Below, piece after piece: positions 4,681 to 12,498 of a stretch of 41,623 nt of DNA (positions are counted from its first letter, which is position 1; every line of letters begins with the position of its first letter). The notes beneath the pieces are model-generated. The model saw nothing but the letters and a program-made list of their open reading frames with translations. It searched no databases and was not told where the DNA came from. This stretch comes from a virus: positions 1-41,623 of IMG/VR virus record IMGVR_UViG_3300010885_031547, one strand, 5' to 3'. The translations under genes were made by a program, and so were the position numbers.

Positions 4681-5984
4681 TACACATTAAGTGATAGCGT
4701 CAGGCTTGGTTTTGTGTCTGCTGTTGATATTTCTGTATCAAGACCTGTTCTATTTTCAGATACTGTAGATTCGTTCAAGAATATTCTGATTCTATCCTTG
4801 TGGCGTGTCTCGTCTGATACCATTGCAACGGTAAAGTCTTTGGAATTGTTCACTTGTGCTTGAGTGTAGTATCTGATTTTCAATTTTTGTTCTGGAACAA
4901 GTGCTGCGGCTTCAGTTTTTGTCTCATCGGATGGATGTTCTATTTCAAGCACATACGATCCGAATGGTATTGTTGAATCAGACGCAAATTCTACCGATGT
5001 GTTATGTGTGGTTATTCCATTCGGTAGGGTGAAACCACTCAACAAAACGGAATCAGCGGATGGGCGGTCAACAACTGTGCAGATTTTTGATCCCATAGAC
5101 ACAGAATTGTTTGTGTCTGGATCGAACATTTCCAAAGTAGACCCAACAGATATAGAAAATTGAGCGGAATAGAACTGTTTCAGTCTATCGGAAGAAGACT
5201 CTTGTTGTGTAACAAGTACATTCTGTCCGCTTTCGGTCATTTGAACATACACACCTTCGGTTTTTATGCTGTTCCGATCACCAGCAGACAAGAATTTGCA
5301 GTTTTTGAGCAGTTCGTCACCCAAGAAGCCCTCCCGATGCTCCCATGAGTGAAATTGAACCGTGCCTTGCTCGCTTTCGCTGCTTTTGATCACCAATGCA
5401 AGTTGATTTGCTCCTGATGTCTGCCACAGGTGGCACTGACTAGTGATGTCAAAAGACAATTTTCCTTCAGAAATACGACCAACAGTCGTATATTGAGATA
5501 GTGACTGTTCAAAGTCTCCACCTTCTTCTATCCAGTGTGTCTCTGATAGTTCTGTTGGCTTGAACCACGAAACAGACGGGTCGATGGACGATCCAAACCT
5601 GATAAGTTTGGCTTCAAATTCTAGTTCTGATGTGGCATCAGTGTACAAGGACAGTATTGCGCGATCAATTCCGTATGATGCGCTTCCTATCTCTTGATTG
5701 ATTGCCTGTGATGGGTGAAAAAACAGAACAGTTCTGTATTTCGTGTCTCCAATCAGTCCAATTTTTGTGTAGTCTCTGTGTCTAAGTAGCAGTTCTCCGT
5801 CCTCGCTTTGTGGAAGCACGGTAAACTGTTTGGAAATAGAGTCAAACACTCTTGTTTCAGAGAGTGCAGAATTTGTTATGAATGTGTCGCTGTCTCCTGC
5901 CCCACCGAATATCTTCACCTCTACTGGTGTGTATTCGGATCTATACGATCCGCCTATGTTGTTTCGATATCGTTGAGAGAGCAT
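4677..5984 (-). CDS. Beta-rich virion protein with a DNRLRE-like domain, 435 aa
   Basis: No T4 counterpart recognised. Residues about 75-215 have the layout of DNRLRE domains: an A-I-L-S-L-Y strand, W and E residues before a W-I-E-E-G-G-D turn, then L-S-F-D-I-T-S-Q-C-H-L-W and Q-L-A-L-V-I-K-S-S. In other proteins these beta-sandwich modules occur in cell-surface and polysaccharide-related proteins. Residues 215-435 are further beta-rich sequence. The start ATG at 5984 lies 8 nt after the stop of the upstream gene, so the two are one minus-strand unit. A virion appendage or surface-binding protein is likely. The exact role is unknown. Confidence 0.7.
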   Translation of the reverse strand: MLSQRYRNNIGGSYRSEYTPVEVKIFGGAGDSDTFITNSALSETRVFDSISKQFTVLPQSEDGELLLRHRDYTKIGLIGDTKYRTVLFFHPSQAINQEIGSASYGIDRAILSLYTDATSELEFEAKLIRFGSSIDPSVSWFKPTELSETHWIEEGGDFEQSLSQYTTVGRISEGKLSFDITSQCHLWQTSGANQLALVIKSSESEQGTVQFHSWEHREGFLGDELLKNCKFLSAGDRNSIKTEGVYVQMTESGQNVLVTQQESSSDRLKQFYSAQFSISVGSTLEMFDPDTNNSVSMGSKICTVVDRPSADSVLLSGFTLPNGITTHNTSVEFASDSTIPFGSYVLEIEHPSDETKTEAAALVPEQKLKIRYYTQAQVNNSKDFTVAMVSDETRHKDRIRIFLNESTVSENRTGLDTEISTADTKPSLTLSLNVY

Positions 5985-5992
5985 TCTTCATT

Positions 5993-7930
5993 TCACGAGG
6001 CGTAGAAGGAGAATGTGAGTCCTGGTCCAGTGTTGTGGGGAGCAGTCGAAGCAGAATATGGGGGATAGAAAACATAAACTTTGTTGATGTTGTCTACCTC
6101 TATAAACATCTCTTCTCCGTGATATAGCGTGTATGCGGCGGATGTTGCTGTAAGACCGTAAGTATTAGTGTCTTGAGCAGAAATCACGCACATGAATTCG
6201 TTCGATGAAGCAGATGCACCTGTTGCTACTCTTGAGGTTTTTATTCTCACACCTGTTGAACAGGTGAATCCTGGAGCAGAATTCAATTCCGAAAGATTCT
6301 TTGCTGCGTATCCAACAAATCCTGTTCGTGACATGAATGTGGGTTGCTGCTTAACAGACAAGAGCGAAACACCGATACTCTTTTGTGTTGCAACATTAAC
6401 ATTTTCAACAACTGCATTTGTCAGCACCGACTCACTCACAGGAACGATATTGTTGTCGATTGCTGCTTTTACTAGAGCGTATAGTGACTCTGTGTAGCGG
6501 AAGTCGGTAGATCCAACAGATACATTTTGTGAATACAGTGCTGCTTTTAGAGCAGCCATGTAGTCTGTTCCGTTCTTGATGTTCGACAAAGAAGTATTCA
6601 GTGTGGATGAAAGGCTTGACAGGGATGTGTCAATGTTCGGAAGTTCAACAGGGAGAAGACCTCCGCTGAATCCCTTGACAATCACTGGACCGTTTCCTGT
6701 GTCTCCAACAACCCATACGCCAACAGTGGATGAAGTCGAACCCTTTACAGGAACAGGATTGTACGCTTCTTGAGAAATTCCAATACCTGTGCTGAAAGTG
6801 GCGTATGCGTTGAATGATATTCCCGTATTTACGAGATATACACTTACGGCAGATCCGCTCCATCCAGCACCAGTGAATCCCCCGACTCTCTCCATGTTTC
6901 CATTCTTTAGAATGGTGTTCATGTAAGTAGGAACGGTGGACTTGGATTGGGTGTCTGTTGCACCTTGTCCAACCACTGTAATAGTGTCTCGCGTGTAGTC
7001 TACACTTCGAATGTCTAGGCTAGCACCACTTACAGTAAGACCGAGAGAGGACTTAATGTTGACATTCAGCGCATTGTTTTCGCTGAAGATTGGTGCTGCG
7101 GTTGCTCCAGTGAATCCGAACAGCCCAACCGATACGGTTGAAGCCGTTCCGCCGCCATATACGGTAATCGTGTCTGATGCAGCAGTAAGACCGCGAGTAA
7201 TCACGGTTCCAAAGGTCACTCCCACAGCGGTAGCGCCAGCAACACCAAATACTCCAAGATTGGAGAAAGAAGAAACTGTGACAGGAAGAGGTTGAGATAC
7301 AGTGATTCCTACAGGATATCCGCTGCAAATTCCTTGGATGCTCACATAGTCAATTGCTGCTATGTCGCTAGTGCCACCAATTCCACCACCTTGTAGTTTT
7401 CTGATATTCAGATTGTTAGCATTTACCGTTACTTGTCCCATCGTAACGCCGATTGGAACAGCACCTGATGCGCCAGTGACAGGCATATAGTCCATAGACG
7501 CGCCAAGACCCATGATTGTCGTGGCTATGCTGTAGTAACCGCTATTTGATGTGTAGTCGTATCTCTCTAGTGCGCCATCAATGGTCACATTTAGAGTTGT
7601 GCCTGTAGCAAAACTCAGAGATATTCCTGTTGCCCCCGCAATACTTACTTGTAGAGGTGATGTATTTGCAAATGATGTTACCTGTACAGGAAGATTTCCT
7701 ATCGTTGCCGTGCTGATATCTACAGTCAACGGACTAGTATAGGAAATTCCTACTTGGGAATTTACCAGAGTTACAGGAAGACCATTGGAAGCAGTAACAT
7801 CAATGGCAGAACCACTAGCCCCGTAAACAATTTGCACTCTCTGATGATGTGCATTATTGACAAAACTGCTGGCTATGGTATAAGTAGTACCACTGGTTAC
7901 AATGTTGTAGTTGTCGCTAGTTGCTCCCAT
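5993..7930 (-). CDS. Repetitive beta-rich fibre-like protein, 645 aa
   Basis: The start has GGAG 8 nt upstream. Residues 1-420 are built from short repeats rich in Gly, Thr, Ser, Val and Ile, with motifs such as L-P-V-T-V, P-V-G-I-T-V, G-V-T-F-G and G-A-T-A-x-P, as expected of stacked beta-strand fibre or adhesin units. Residues 455-520 are a helical stretch (S-L-S-S-L-S-S-T-L-N, Y-M-A-A-L-K-A-A-L) that could be a trimeric coiled coil. The last 100 residues look like a compact beta domain ending in F-Y-A-S. It is probably a virion fibre or decoration protein encoded with the 435-aa gene downstream. No late promoter was found in the 80 bp upstream. Confidence 0.7.
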   Translation of the reverse strand: MGATSDNYNIVTSGTTYTIASSFVNNAHHQRVQIVYGASGSAIDVTASNGLPVTLVNSQVGISYTSPLTVDISTATIGNLPVQVTSFANTSPLQVSIAGATGISLSFATGTTLNVTIDGALERYDYTSNSGYYSIATTIMGLGASMDYMPVTGASGAVPIGVTMGQVTVNANNLNIRKLQGGGIGGTSDIAAIDYVSIQGICSGYPVGITVSQPLPVTVSSFSNLGVFGVAGATAVGVTFGTVITRGLTAASDTITVYGGGTASTVSVGLFGFTGATAAPIFSENNALNVNIKSSLGLTVSGASLDIRSVDYTRDTITVVGQGATDTQSKSTVPTYMNTILKNGNMERVGGFTGAGWSGSAVSVYLVNTGISFNAYATFSTGIGISQEAYNPVPVKGSTSSTVGVWVVGDTGNGPVIVKGFSGGLLPVELPNIDTSLSSLSSTLNTSLSNIKNGTDYMAALKAALYSQNVSVGSTDFRYTESLYALVKAAIDNNIVPVSESVLTNAVVENVNVATQKSIGVSLLSVKQQPTFMSRTGFVGYAAKNLSELNSAPGFTCSTGVRIKTSRVATGASASSNEFMCVISAQDTNTYGLTATSAAYTLYHGEEMFIEVDNINKVYVFYPPYSASTAPHNTGPGLTFSFYAS

Positions 7931-8011
7931 TGGATTCTCCGATGAGTTCTTGGGCTAATTCAAACCTAAATAGGGTTACCACCTATGTATATTTCCGAAA
8001 GCAAGGCTAAC

Positions 8012-8227
8012 ATGGACATCAACAACATCCGTTTTCCCCGTGAAGTAGAAACCCATGTCAAGAAGTATGAAGTTTCGTATATTGATGCGGTAATAGCCGT
8101 ATGTGAACGCTACGGTATCGAACCACAAGTGGCTGCAAAGTTCCTCAGTAAGCCCATCATTGAAAAAATCAAGGCTGAAGGACAGGAACTGAATCTTCTT
8201 CCAAAAAAATCCAAACTGCCTGTTTGA
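8012..8227 (+). CDS. 33: Late-transcription coactivator gp33
   Basis: The sequence matches the short gp33 family of T4-like phages: V-S-Y-I-D-A-V-I-A-V-C-E-R-Y-G-I-E-P, then P-I-I-E-K-I-K-A-E-G, then L-N-L-L-P. In T4, gp33 bridges the RNA polymerase beta flap and the gp45 sliding clamp, and with the sigma factor gp55 it drives late transcription. I choose ATG 8012 (71 aa) because AAGG lies 8 nt upstream. An in-frame ATG at 7985 (80 aa) has no ribosome site. The gene is divergent from the 645-aa gene and 104 bp upstream of gp32. It fits the late promoters seen at 2239, 12498 and 14257. Confidence 0.85.
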   Translation: MDINNIRFPREVETHVKKYEVSYIDAVIAVCERYGIEPQVAAKFLSKPIIEKIKAEGQELNLLPKKSKLPV

Positions 8228-8230
8228 CCA

Positions 8231-8258
8231 TTGACTACACAGGAGTCTGTGGTATCTT
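8231..8258 (+). promoter_or_regulatory. sigma70-like promoter of gp32 with an inverted repeat in the spacer
   Basis: TTGACT (8231-8236), a 16-bp spacer and TATCTT (8253-8258). The spacer holds a perfect inverted repeat, CACAG (8238-8242) and CTGTG (8247-8251), separated by GAGT. This could be an operator or chance. The leader to ATG 8332 is about 68 nt and ends with AAGGAG. In T4 the gp32 leader is the target of autogenous translational repression. Confidence 0.65.
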
Positions 8259-8331
8259 ACCTACATACCTGTGACTGAATTGTTCGTCAACACATTAACA
8301 CACAGCGTACACCTAGTACAAGGAGACAACT

Positions 8332-9273
8332 ATGGGTTTTAAGGACATGAAGACTGCATCGAAGAACGCCTATCAGACTCTTGCCACAGAAATGGACAAG
8401 ATGGCGAAGAAGTCGGAGTCTTACAAAGACGACCGCCTTTGGAGGGCTGAAACTGACAAGACTGGCAACGGCTACGCGGAGATTCGGTTCCTCCCCGCGC
8501 CCGATGGCGAAGACCTGCCGTGGGCGCGTGTGTGGCATCACGGTTTCCGTGGACCAGGCGGTTGGTACATTGAGAATTCCCTCACGACTATTGGTCTAAA
8601 GGATCCAGTAAGTGAGATGAACTCCATGTTGTGGAACACGGGTTCGGACAAGGACAAGGCTATTGCGCGTGATCGTAAGCGCAAGTTGTCGTATGTTTCG
8701 AACATTCTTGTGGTCAGCGACCCCAAGCACCCCGAGAACGAGGGCAAGGTGTTCCTGTTCAAGTACGGCAAGAAGATTTTCGAGAAGATTCAGGAAGCGA
8801 TGAATCCGCAGTTTCAGGACGAGAAGCCCCTGAATCCGTTCGACTTTTGGAACGGCGCGAACTTCAAGTTGAAGATTCGTCAGGTGGACGGGTACACGAA
8901 CTACGACAAGAGTGAGTTCGCCGCCCCCTCTGCTCTGCTTGGTGGCGATGATGCTGCACTTGAGAAGATGTGGAAGACACAGCACTCACTCGCGGAGTTT
9001 ACCGATCCGAAGTCTTTCAAGTCTTACGATGAACTGAAGGCTCGTCTTGAAATGGTGCTTGGAGGCAACATTCGCGCAACCGCTGATTCGGCTGTTGCAA
9101 AGGGTGGTGCAGAGAAGGCATCGTTCGATGACGAAGACGAGACTCCTGCTCCTGTTGCGAAGAAGGCTGCTCCGCAGCCCACGAAGAAGAGTCCTGTGAA
9201 GGAAGCCGTTAGCAGTGACGACGACACTGAGGATGCACTCTCTTACTTTGAGAAGTTGGCTAGCGACGACTAA
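8332..9273 (+). CDS. 32: Single-stranded DNA-binding protein gp32
   Basis: Clear gp32. The basic N-terminal arm (residues 1-30, for cooperative binding) is followed by the OB-fold core with W-Y-I-E-N, L-S-Y-V-S-N-I-L-V-V, P-E-N-E-G-K-V-F and F-W-N-G-A-N-F-K-L-K-I-R-Q-V matching the T4 core. A linker and an acidic C-terminal tail (about 265-313, E-D-E and S-D-D-D-T-E-D runs) recruit replication proteins in T4. The length of 313 aa is close to T4 (301). The protein has no cysteine at all, so the T4 zinc ligands (one His, three Cys) are not kept; the loop reads N-S-L-T-T-I-G-L-K-D-P. It has its own promoter and a strong terminator. Confidence 0.95.
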   Translation: MGFKDMKTASKNAYQTLATEMDKMAKKSESYKDDRLWRAETDKTGNGYAEIRFLPAPDGEDLPWARVWHHGFRGPGGWYIENSLTTIGLKDPVSEMNSMLWNTGSDKDKAIARDRKRKLSYVSNILVVSDPKHPENEGKVFLFKYGKKIFEKIQEAMNPQFQDEKPLNPFDFWNGANFKLKIRQVDGYTNYDKSEFAAPSALLGGDDAALEKMWKTQHSLAEFTDPKSFKSYDELKARLEMVLGGNIRATADSAVAKGGAEKASFDDEDETPAPVAKKAAPQPTKKSPVKEAVSSDDDTEDALSYFEKLASDD

Positions 9274-9300
9274 ATACTAGCAGCCTTCGGTTTCGCAGCG

Positions 9301-9334
9301 AGGGGCGCACTTCGGTGCGCCCCTTTCTTTTTTT
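9301..9334 (+). terminator. Strong intrinsic terminator after gp32
   Basis: AGGGGCGCAC (9301-9310) and GTGCGCCCCT (9315-9324) form a perfect 10-bp stem with a TTCG tetraloop, followed by TTCTTTTTTT. It ends gp32 transcription one base before the stop codon of the convergent tape-measure gene. It lacks a U tract in the opposite direction. Confidence 0.93.
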
Positions 9335-11543
9335 AGAACGAATACGAGGCTCTTTGCATCGTTAGTATTGTCGGCTCGTTGTTTCGTAGACGCAGATCAT
9401 CGTTGAAGTTGTTCGTGGTGTTCTGTATCTTTGTCTGCACTACCGAGTTCATAGATGGAGCAGCAGGCTTCGCTGTCCCCGCTGCTGCTGCTTTCTCTGC
9501 GTCCAATGCGTTCATCTCGTTGTTGTACTGTTGAACCATCTTTCCTAGAGATGTGTTTGGTGAAGCAGGGGCAGATATTTTTCCCTCAACCACAGATGAT
9601 TGTGATTCTCCTTGCTGTCCTGCTGCCGTAGACACCTCTGATGCCTTTGCAATTTCTCCTGCGGCTCCTTCAGCGGCTTTATCTGTCTTCTGTTCTTCTG
9701 CTCCACCAACATCAATAAGAGATCCAACACCAGGAATAGAAGACACCATATCATAAATTCGTCTTCCTCCTACTGCTTCTCCTAAAGATTCTGCAATCTT
9801 GGAGCCTACCCATTCACCTCCAAGTGTTCCAACCAGAGTTCCTATTCCTGGAATGGGAATCATTGAACCTAGAATTCCTCCACCCACAGATCCAAGAACA
9901 CTTCCAAGAACTTTTACAAGCCCAACTCCTATTTTTTCTTTCTTCTCGTCAGGTGTGATTTGAGAGTCGTTCTTGATGTTAGCCAAATCAATAGCACCCA
10001 TGCCAGCGGTGATCAATGCTCCAAGACCAGGTATGGATACTATAGCCTTCAGTATTTTTCCAGAACTAGACTTTATGGTGCTACCGATAGCCTTTGCTGG
10101 GTTCAGATTGCTCACGGCTCCAGAAACAGATCCCCATGCACGCGACAGCCATCCTCCTGCCTTTCCTGCTGTTGCTGCAATAGATGATCCCATTCCCTTT
10201 GTTGCAGAAACAACAGATGAGCCTACTGTTTTTGCAGCACCAAGAGCCTTGCCTCCTGCTTTTGCCACCATTCCACCAATAGATTTTGCATCCCGTACAA
10301 GCGGAGTATCTTTTATGAGTCCGTATGCCTTGCTGCCGATATTAGCCACAGCACCGAGAGCCTTGCCACCAAGACTTTTAGCACCAGAAACAACAGCCGA
10401 AGCCTTTCTTCCGAGTCCTCTTTGGGAAATCATAGACATTAGGTTTCCAAGAATTCCACTTTCGCCTTCTTGTTTTCCGAATCCGAGAAGTTTTGCTAGA
10501 CCAGACAGCAAGCCACCACTCTTTTGTTGGGGTTGCCCTGCCGCTGATGGGGTTTGTCTTCCAAGTGATTCTAGTTCTGCTTCTCGGTCTGATAGTTCTT
10601 TTGTTTGTGGCTTGAACTGATCCACAAGCAGTTTTCGTATTTCGGAAATTTCTTTGTAGATTGAACCTAGTGTAGAGTCTTCTCTTCCAGCCATGAGACC
10701 AGGAATATCCGAAGCACGAACCCCGCCAGGCACACCTCCACTTCGTGGAACTCTGCCACCAGAAATGTCTATGTCTCCGCTGCGCTTTCCTCTTCTAGCA
10801 ATTGACCGCTGAAGACCACCCGAATATCTTTCTAGTTCTTCTTGGGTTTCTCTTTTTTGTTTCAGGAACTCTCCTAGAATTCCACCAACAACAGGTATTT
10901 TTGAAGCCAGTCTTTCTGGAAGAGTCTTTCGGAAGGTCTGTGCTTTTTCTTTGATGAATTCCTGAAACGATGTTCGCTTCTTTAATTGCTCTTCGACAGG
11001 AGCAACGATCTCATCTAGTTTTGCTGCAATATCTGATTGTTCGCCTTGTGTTTTCTTCGCAAGTTCACGAATGAACTGTATTTTTGCGTATATTCTCTTT
11101 GCTTCATCTTGAGATGCACCGATTGAAGCCTCGGACAATTGTGTGGCTTCATCCATCAATTCACGCGCAGCGGCTGATGCTGGATCTTGTCCGACAAACC
11201 TTTGTTTGTTTTGTGATATGTACTCTTCTATGGTTGAGCGGACACCTTTTTGTCCTTCCATTCCCACAACATAATTGTCCAAATCTGATGTTTCGAATCC
11301 AAGTTCTTTTCGTCTTAGTCCAATAGATTCTAGAAGACCAATTTCTGTTTGTTGTGTTTGTGGTTGATCGCTTTCACCAGCGTTGGAAACTGGTGGCGTA
11401 GCCGCGCTTGCAACATTCATCACAGGCTCAAGTGTTGCAGTGGATGCTGGCTTTTCTGTGGACAAGAATTGCCCTAGCGAATTTCGCTTTCGAGCCGCTG
11501 CAAGTTTTTGCCTTACTGAAAGTTTTGACCTTCTTCTAGCCAT
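9333..11543 (-). CDS. Tail tape-measure-like protein (gp29 position), 736 aa
   Basis: AAAGGAG precedes the ATG. Residues 1-20 are basic. Residues 60-260 are charged and helical (coiled-coil-like, with E-E-Q-L-K-K-R and K-R-E-T-Q-E-E-L-E-R). Residues 330-480 are Gly/Ala/Ser/Lys repeats (K-S-L-G-G-K-A-L-G-A type). Residues about 495-615 are hydrophobic glycine zippers (G-L-G-A-L-I-T-A-G, L-G-S-V-G-G-G-I-L-G). Residues 640-736 are polar. Helical body plus glycine-zipper segments is the usual plan of tape-measure proteins, which fill the tail tube and cross the inner membrane at injection. The gene lies directly downstream of gp26 and its frameshift ORF, the place of lambda H. By length it would span roughly 110 nm at 1.5 angstrom per residue. 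T4 gp29 is about 590 aa. Sequence homology to gp29 is not certain. Confidence 0.65.
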   Translation of the reverse strand: MARRRSKLSVRQKLAAARKRNSLGQFLSTEKPASTATLEPVMNVASAATPPVSNAGESDQPQTQQTEIGLLESIGLRRKELGFETSDLDNYVVGMEGQKGVRSTIEEYISQNKQRFVGQDPASAAARELMDEATQLSEASIGASQDEAKRIYAKIQFIRELAKKTQGEQSDIAAKLDEIVAPVEEQLKKRTSFQEFIKEKAQTFRKTLPERLASKIPVVGGILGEFLKQKRETQEELERYSGGLQRSIARRGKRSGDIDISGGRVPRSGGVPGGVRASDIPGLMAGREDSTLGSIYKEISEIRKLLVDQFKPQTKELSDREAELESLGRQTPSAAGQPQQKSGGLLSGLAKLLGFGKQEGESGILGNLMSMISQRGLGRKASAVVSGAKSLGGKALGAVANIGSKAYGLIKDTPLVRDAKSIGGMVAKAGGKALGAAKTVGSSVVSATKGMGSSIAATAGKAGGWLSRAWGSVSGAVSNLNPAKAIGSTIKSSSGKILKAIVSIPGLGALITAGMGAIDLANIKNDSQITPDEKKEKIGVGLVKVLGSVLGSVGGGILGSMIPIPGIGTLVGTLGGEWVGSKIAESLGEAVGGRRIYDMVSSIPGVGSLIDVGGAEEQKTDKAAEGAAGEIAKASEVSTAAGQQGESQSSVVEGKISAPASPNTSLGKMVQQYNNEMNALDAEKAAAAGTAKPAAPSMNSVVQTKIQNTTNNFNDDLRLRNNEPTILTMQRASYSF

Positions 11544-11572
11544 GCTACTCCTTTGGGATCATGGTGAATAGG

Positions 11573-11761
11573 TCACAGGTGCTTTTGATTGCTTACCTTG
11601 TCTTTCTCTTTTTTCAGGTGAGCAATCAGCATTTGTATGTATACCTCTCTCTCCCAAGGTATCATGCTTTCTAGTTCAGCCAGAGAGTAGCCGTGGTGTT
11701 GCAGAAGATTGAAGTTTAATTGAAAGAACGCCCCCAAGTCAGTGTGACAGAGGGCTATTGA
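11573..11761 (-). CDS. -1 frame extension of gp26 (gp51 / lambda T analogue), 62 codons
   Basis: This frame opens behind gp26 and has no usable start: the only ATG is at codon 33, and an in-frame TTG at codon 9 has no Shine-Dalgarno. Read from the slippery site it starts S-I-A-L-C-H-T-D-L-G and contains H-H-G-Y-S-L-A-E-L-E-S-M-I-P-W-E-R-E, followed by a helical Lys-rich end. A W-E-R-E-type helix after an aromatic stretch is what I expect of the small chaperone domain encoded before tape measures. The predicted fusion is gp26 residues 1-235 plus 62 aa, 297 aa in all. The TGA at 11573-11575 is 29 nt upstream of the tape-measure ATG. Confidence 0.7.
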   Translation of the reverse strand, partial: SIALCHTDLGAFFQLNFNLLQHHGYSLAELESMIPWEREVYIQMLIAHLKKEKDKVSNQKHL

Positions 11762-11767
11762 AAAAAA
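11730..11767 (-). promoter_or_regulatory. Programmed -1 frameshift signal
   Basis: On the minus strand the end of gp26 reads GAT TTT TTT CAA TAG, so a T-TTT-TTT heptamer (11767-11761) lies in the X-XXY-YYZ register. After a 5-nt spacer (CAATA) comes a hairpin: GCCCTC (11755-11750) with GGGGGC (11735-11730) and GTCA (11748-11745) with TGAC (11741-11738), triloop CAC. Slippage by -1 leads straight into the 62-codon frame. Confidence 0.75.
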
Positions 11768-12465
11768 TCAGATACGCTCTTTAGTTCCACCCTGACTGCG
11801 CTTCCACAGGAAGGGCAATTGTAATTAAAGGAGTACTTCAGTTCAGGAGATGTTTGAATGAATTCTATCAGTTTTGCGAACTGATCTGGCATCATGTTGT
11901 CTACAAAGTCAGACAGTTCTTTCGGGGATATGTCTGCTGCTTGGTGTAGTTGGTCATTCAGAACCACTGCTTCAATACACTTCTTCGCAAGTTCAAATGC
12001 CATTTCTACTTCGTCTTTGGTGTAGTCAAAATCGTGGATAGACGGGTATCGCATGATAAGCGACAGGTTGTCGTTTATTACAACTGATGTGTCGTCTGTA
12101 TTTTCTTGTTTCTTGCCTATAGTGATTTCGTCAAGTTTGATCTTGATGTTTGTTGACTTTTGGCAGTTGGTGCAGGTTACTTGTGGCTTAACTTCTTCAC
12201 CCACTGATTTGGATCGTATCTGTAAGAATGCGTATTCTGTGTCAGCAGCACACAGTTTGCGAGTGTCGAGAACACCACTGGTGCATACAGAAACCACATT
12301 CCGCATGGCATCATTGATCTGATTTGGATTTTTGGACTGTAAAGCAACAAGCAGTATCTTTTCTTCCTTAACCACAAACGGTCGGAACTTTACCGTTTGA
12401 TTAGAAACGGGAAGCGTCATGGTGTACTGTGGAAGTGAAGCATTCTGTAGATTCAGGGTAGTCAT
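11755..12465 (-). CDS. 26: Baseplate hub / tail chaperone protein gp26
   Basis: It matches the T4 gp26 family (T4 baseplate protein domain): L-P-V-S-N-Q-T-V-K-F-R-P-F-V-V-K-E-E-K-I near the N terminus, then D-T-E-Y-A-F-L-Q-I-R-S-K-S-V-G-E. A split zinc ribbon follows, C98-x2-C101 and C217-x2-C220. The length of 236 aa compares with 208 in T4. T4 gp26 is needed for central hub assembly. Here the gene also sits where lambda has the G chaperone, between a tube-like gene and the tape measure, and ends in a frameshift signal. A late promoter (GATAAATA) ends 25 nt upstream of the ATG. Confidence 0.88.
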   Translation of the reverse strand: MTTLNLQNASLPQYTMTLPVSNQTVKFRPFVVKEEKILLVALQSKNPNQINDAMRNVVSVCTSGVLDTRKLCAADTEYAFLQIRSKSVGEEVKPQVTCTNCQKSTNIKIKLDEITIGKKQENTDDTSVVINDNLSLIMRYPSIHDFDYTKDEVEMAFELAKKCIEAVVLNDQLHQAADISPKELSDFVDNMMPDQFAKLIEFIQTSPELKYSFNYNCPSCGSAVRVELKSVSDFFQ

Positions 12466-12490
12466 GGTAATCCTTTCAATGAAGATCTAG

Positions 12491-12498
12491 TATTTATC
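12491..12498 (-). promoter_or_regulatory. T4-type late promoter GATAAATA (minus strand)
   Basis: It reads GATAAATA from 12498 to 12491, overlaps the TAA stop of the tube-like gene, and ends 25 nt before the gp26 ATG at 12465. Seven of eight positions match the T4 late consensus. Confidence 0.75.

Noticed and set aside
7965-7972. CCTAAATA upstream of gp33 as a late promoter
   Set aside because: It does not match ATAAATA, lies about 40 nt from the chosen start and only 12 nt from the alternative ATG, unlike the 24-26 nt of the good cases.
9973-10620. 215-codon plus-strand frame inside the tape-measure gene
   Set aside because: A shadow of the Ala/Gly/Ser-rich minus-strand gene: Pro/Ala-rich product, no ribosome site, opposite to a strong coding frame.
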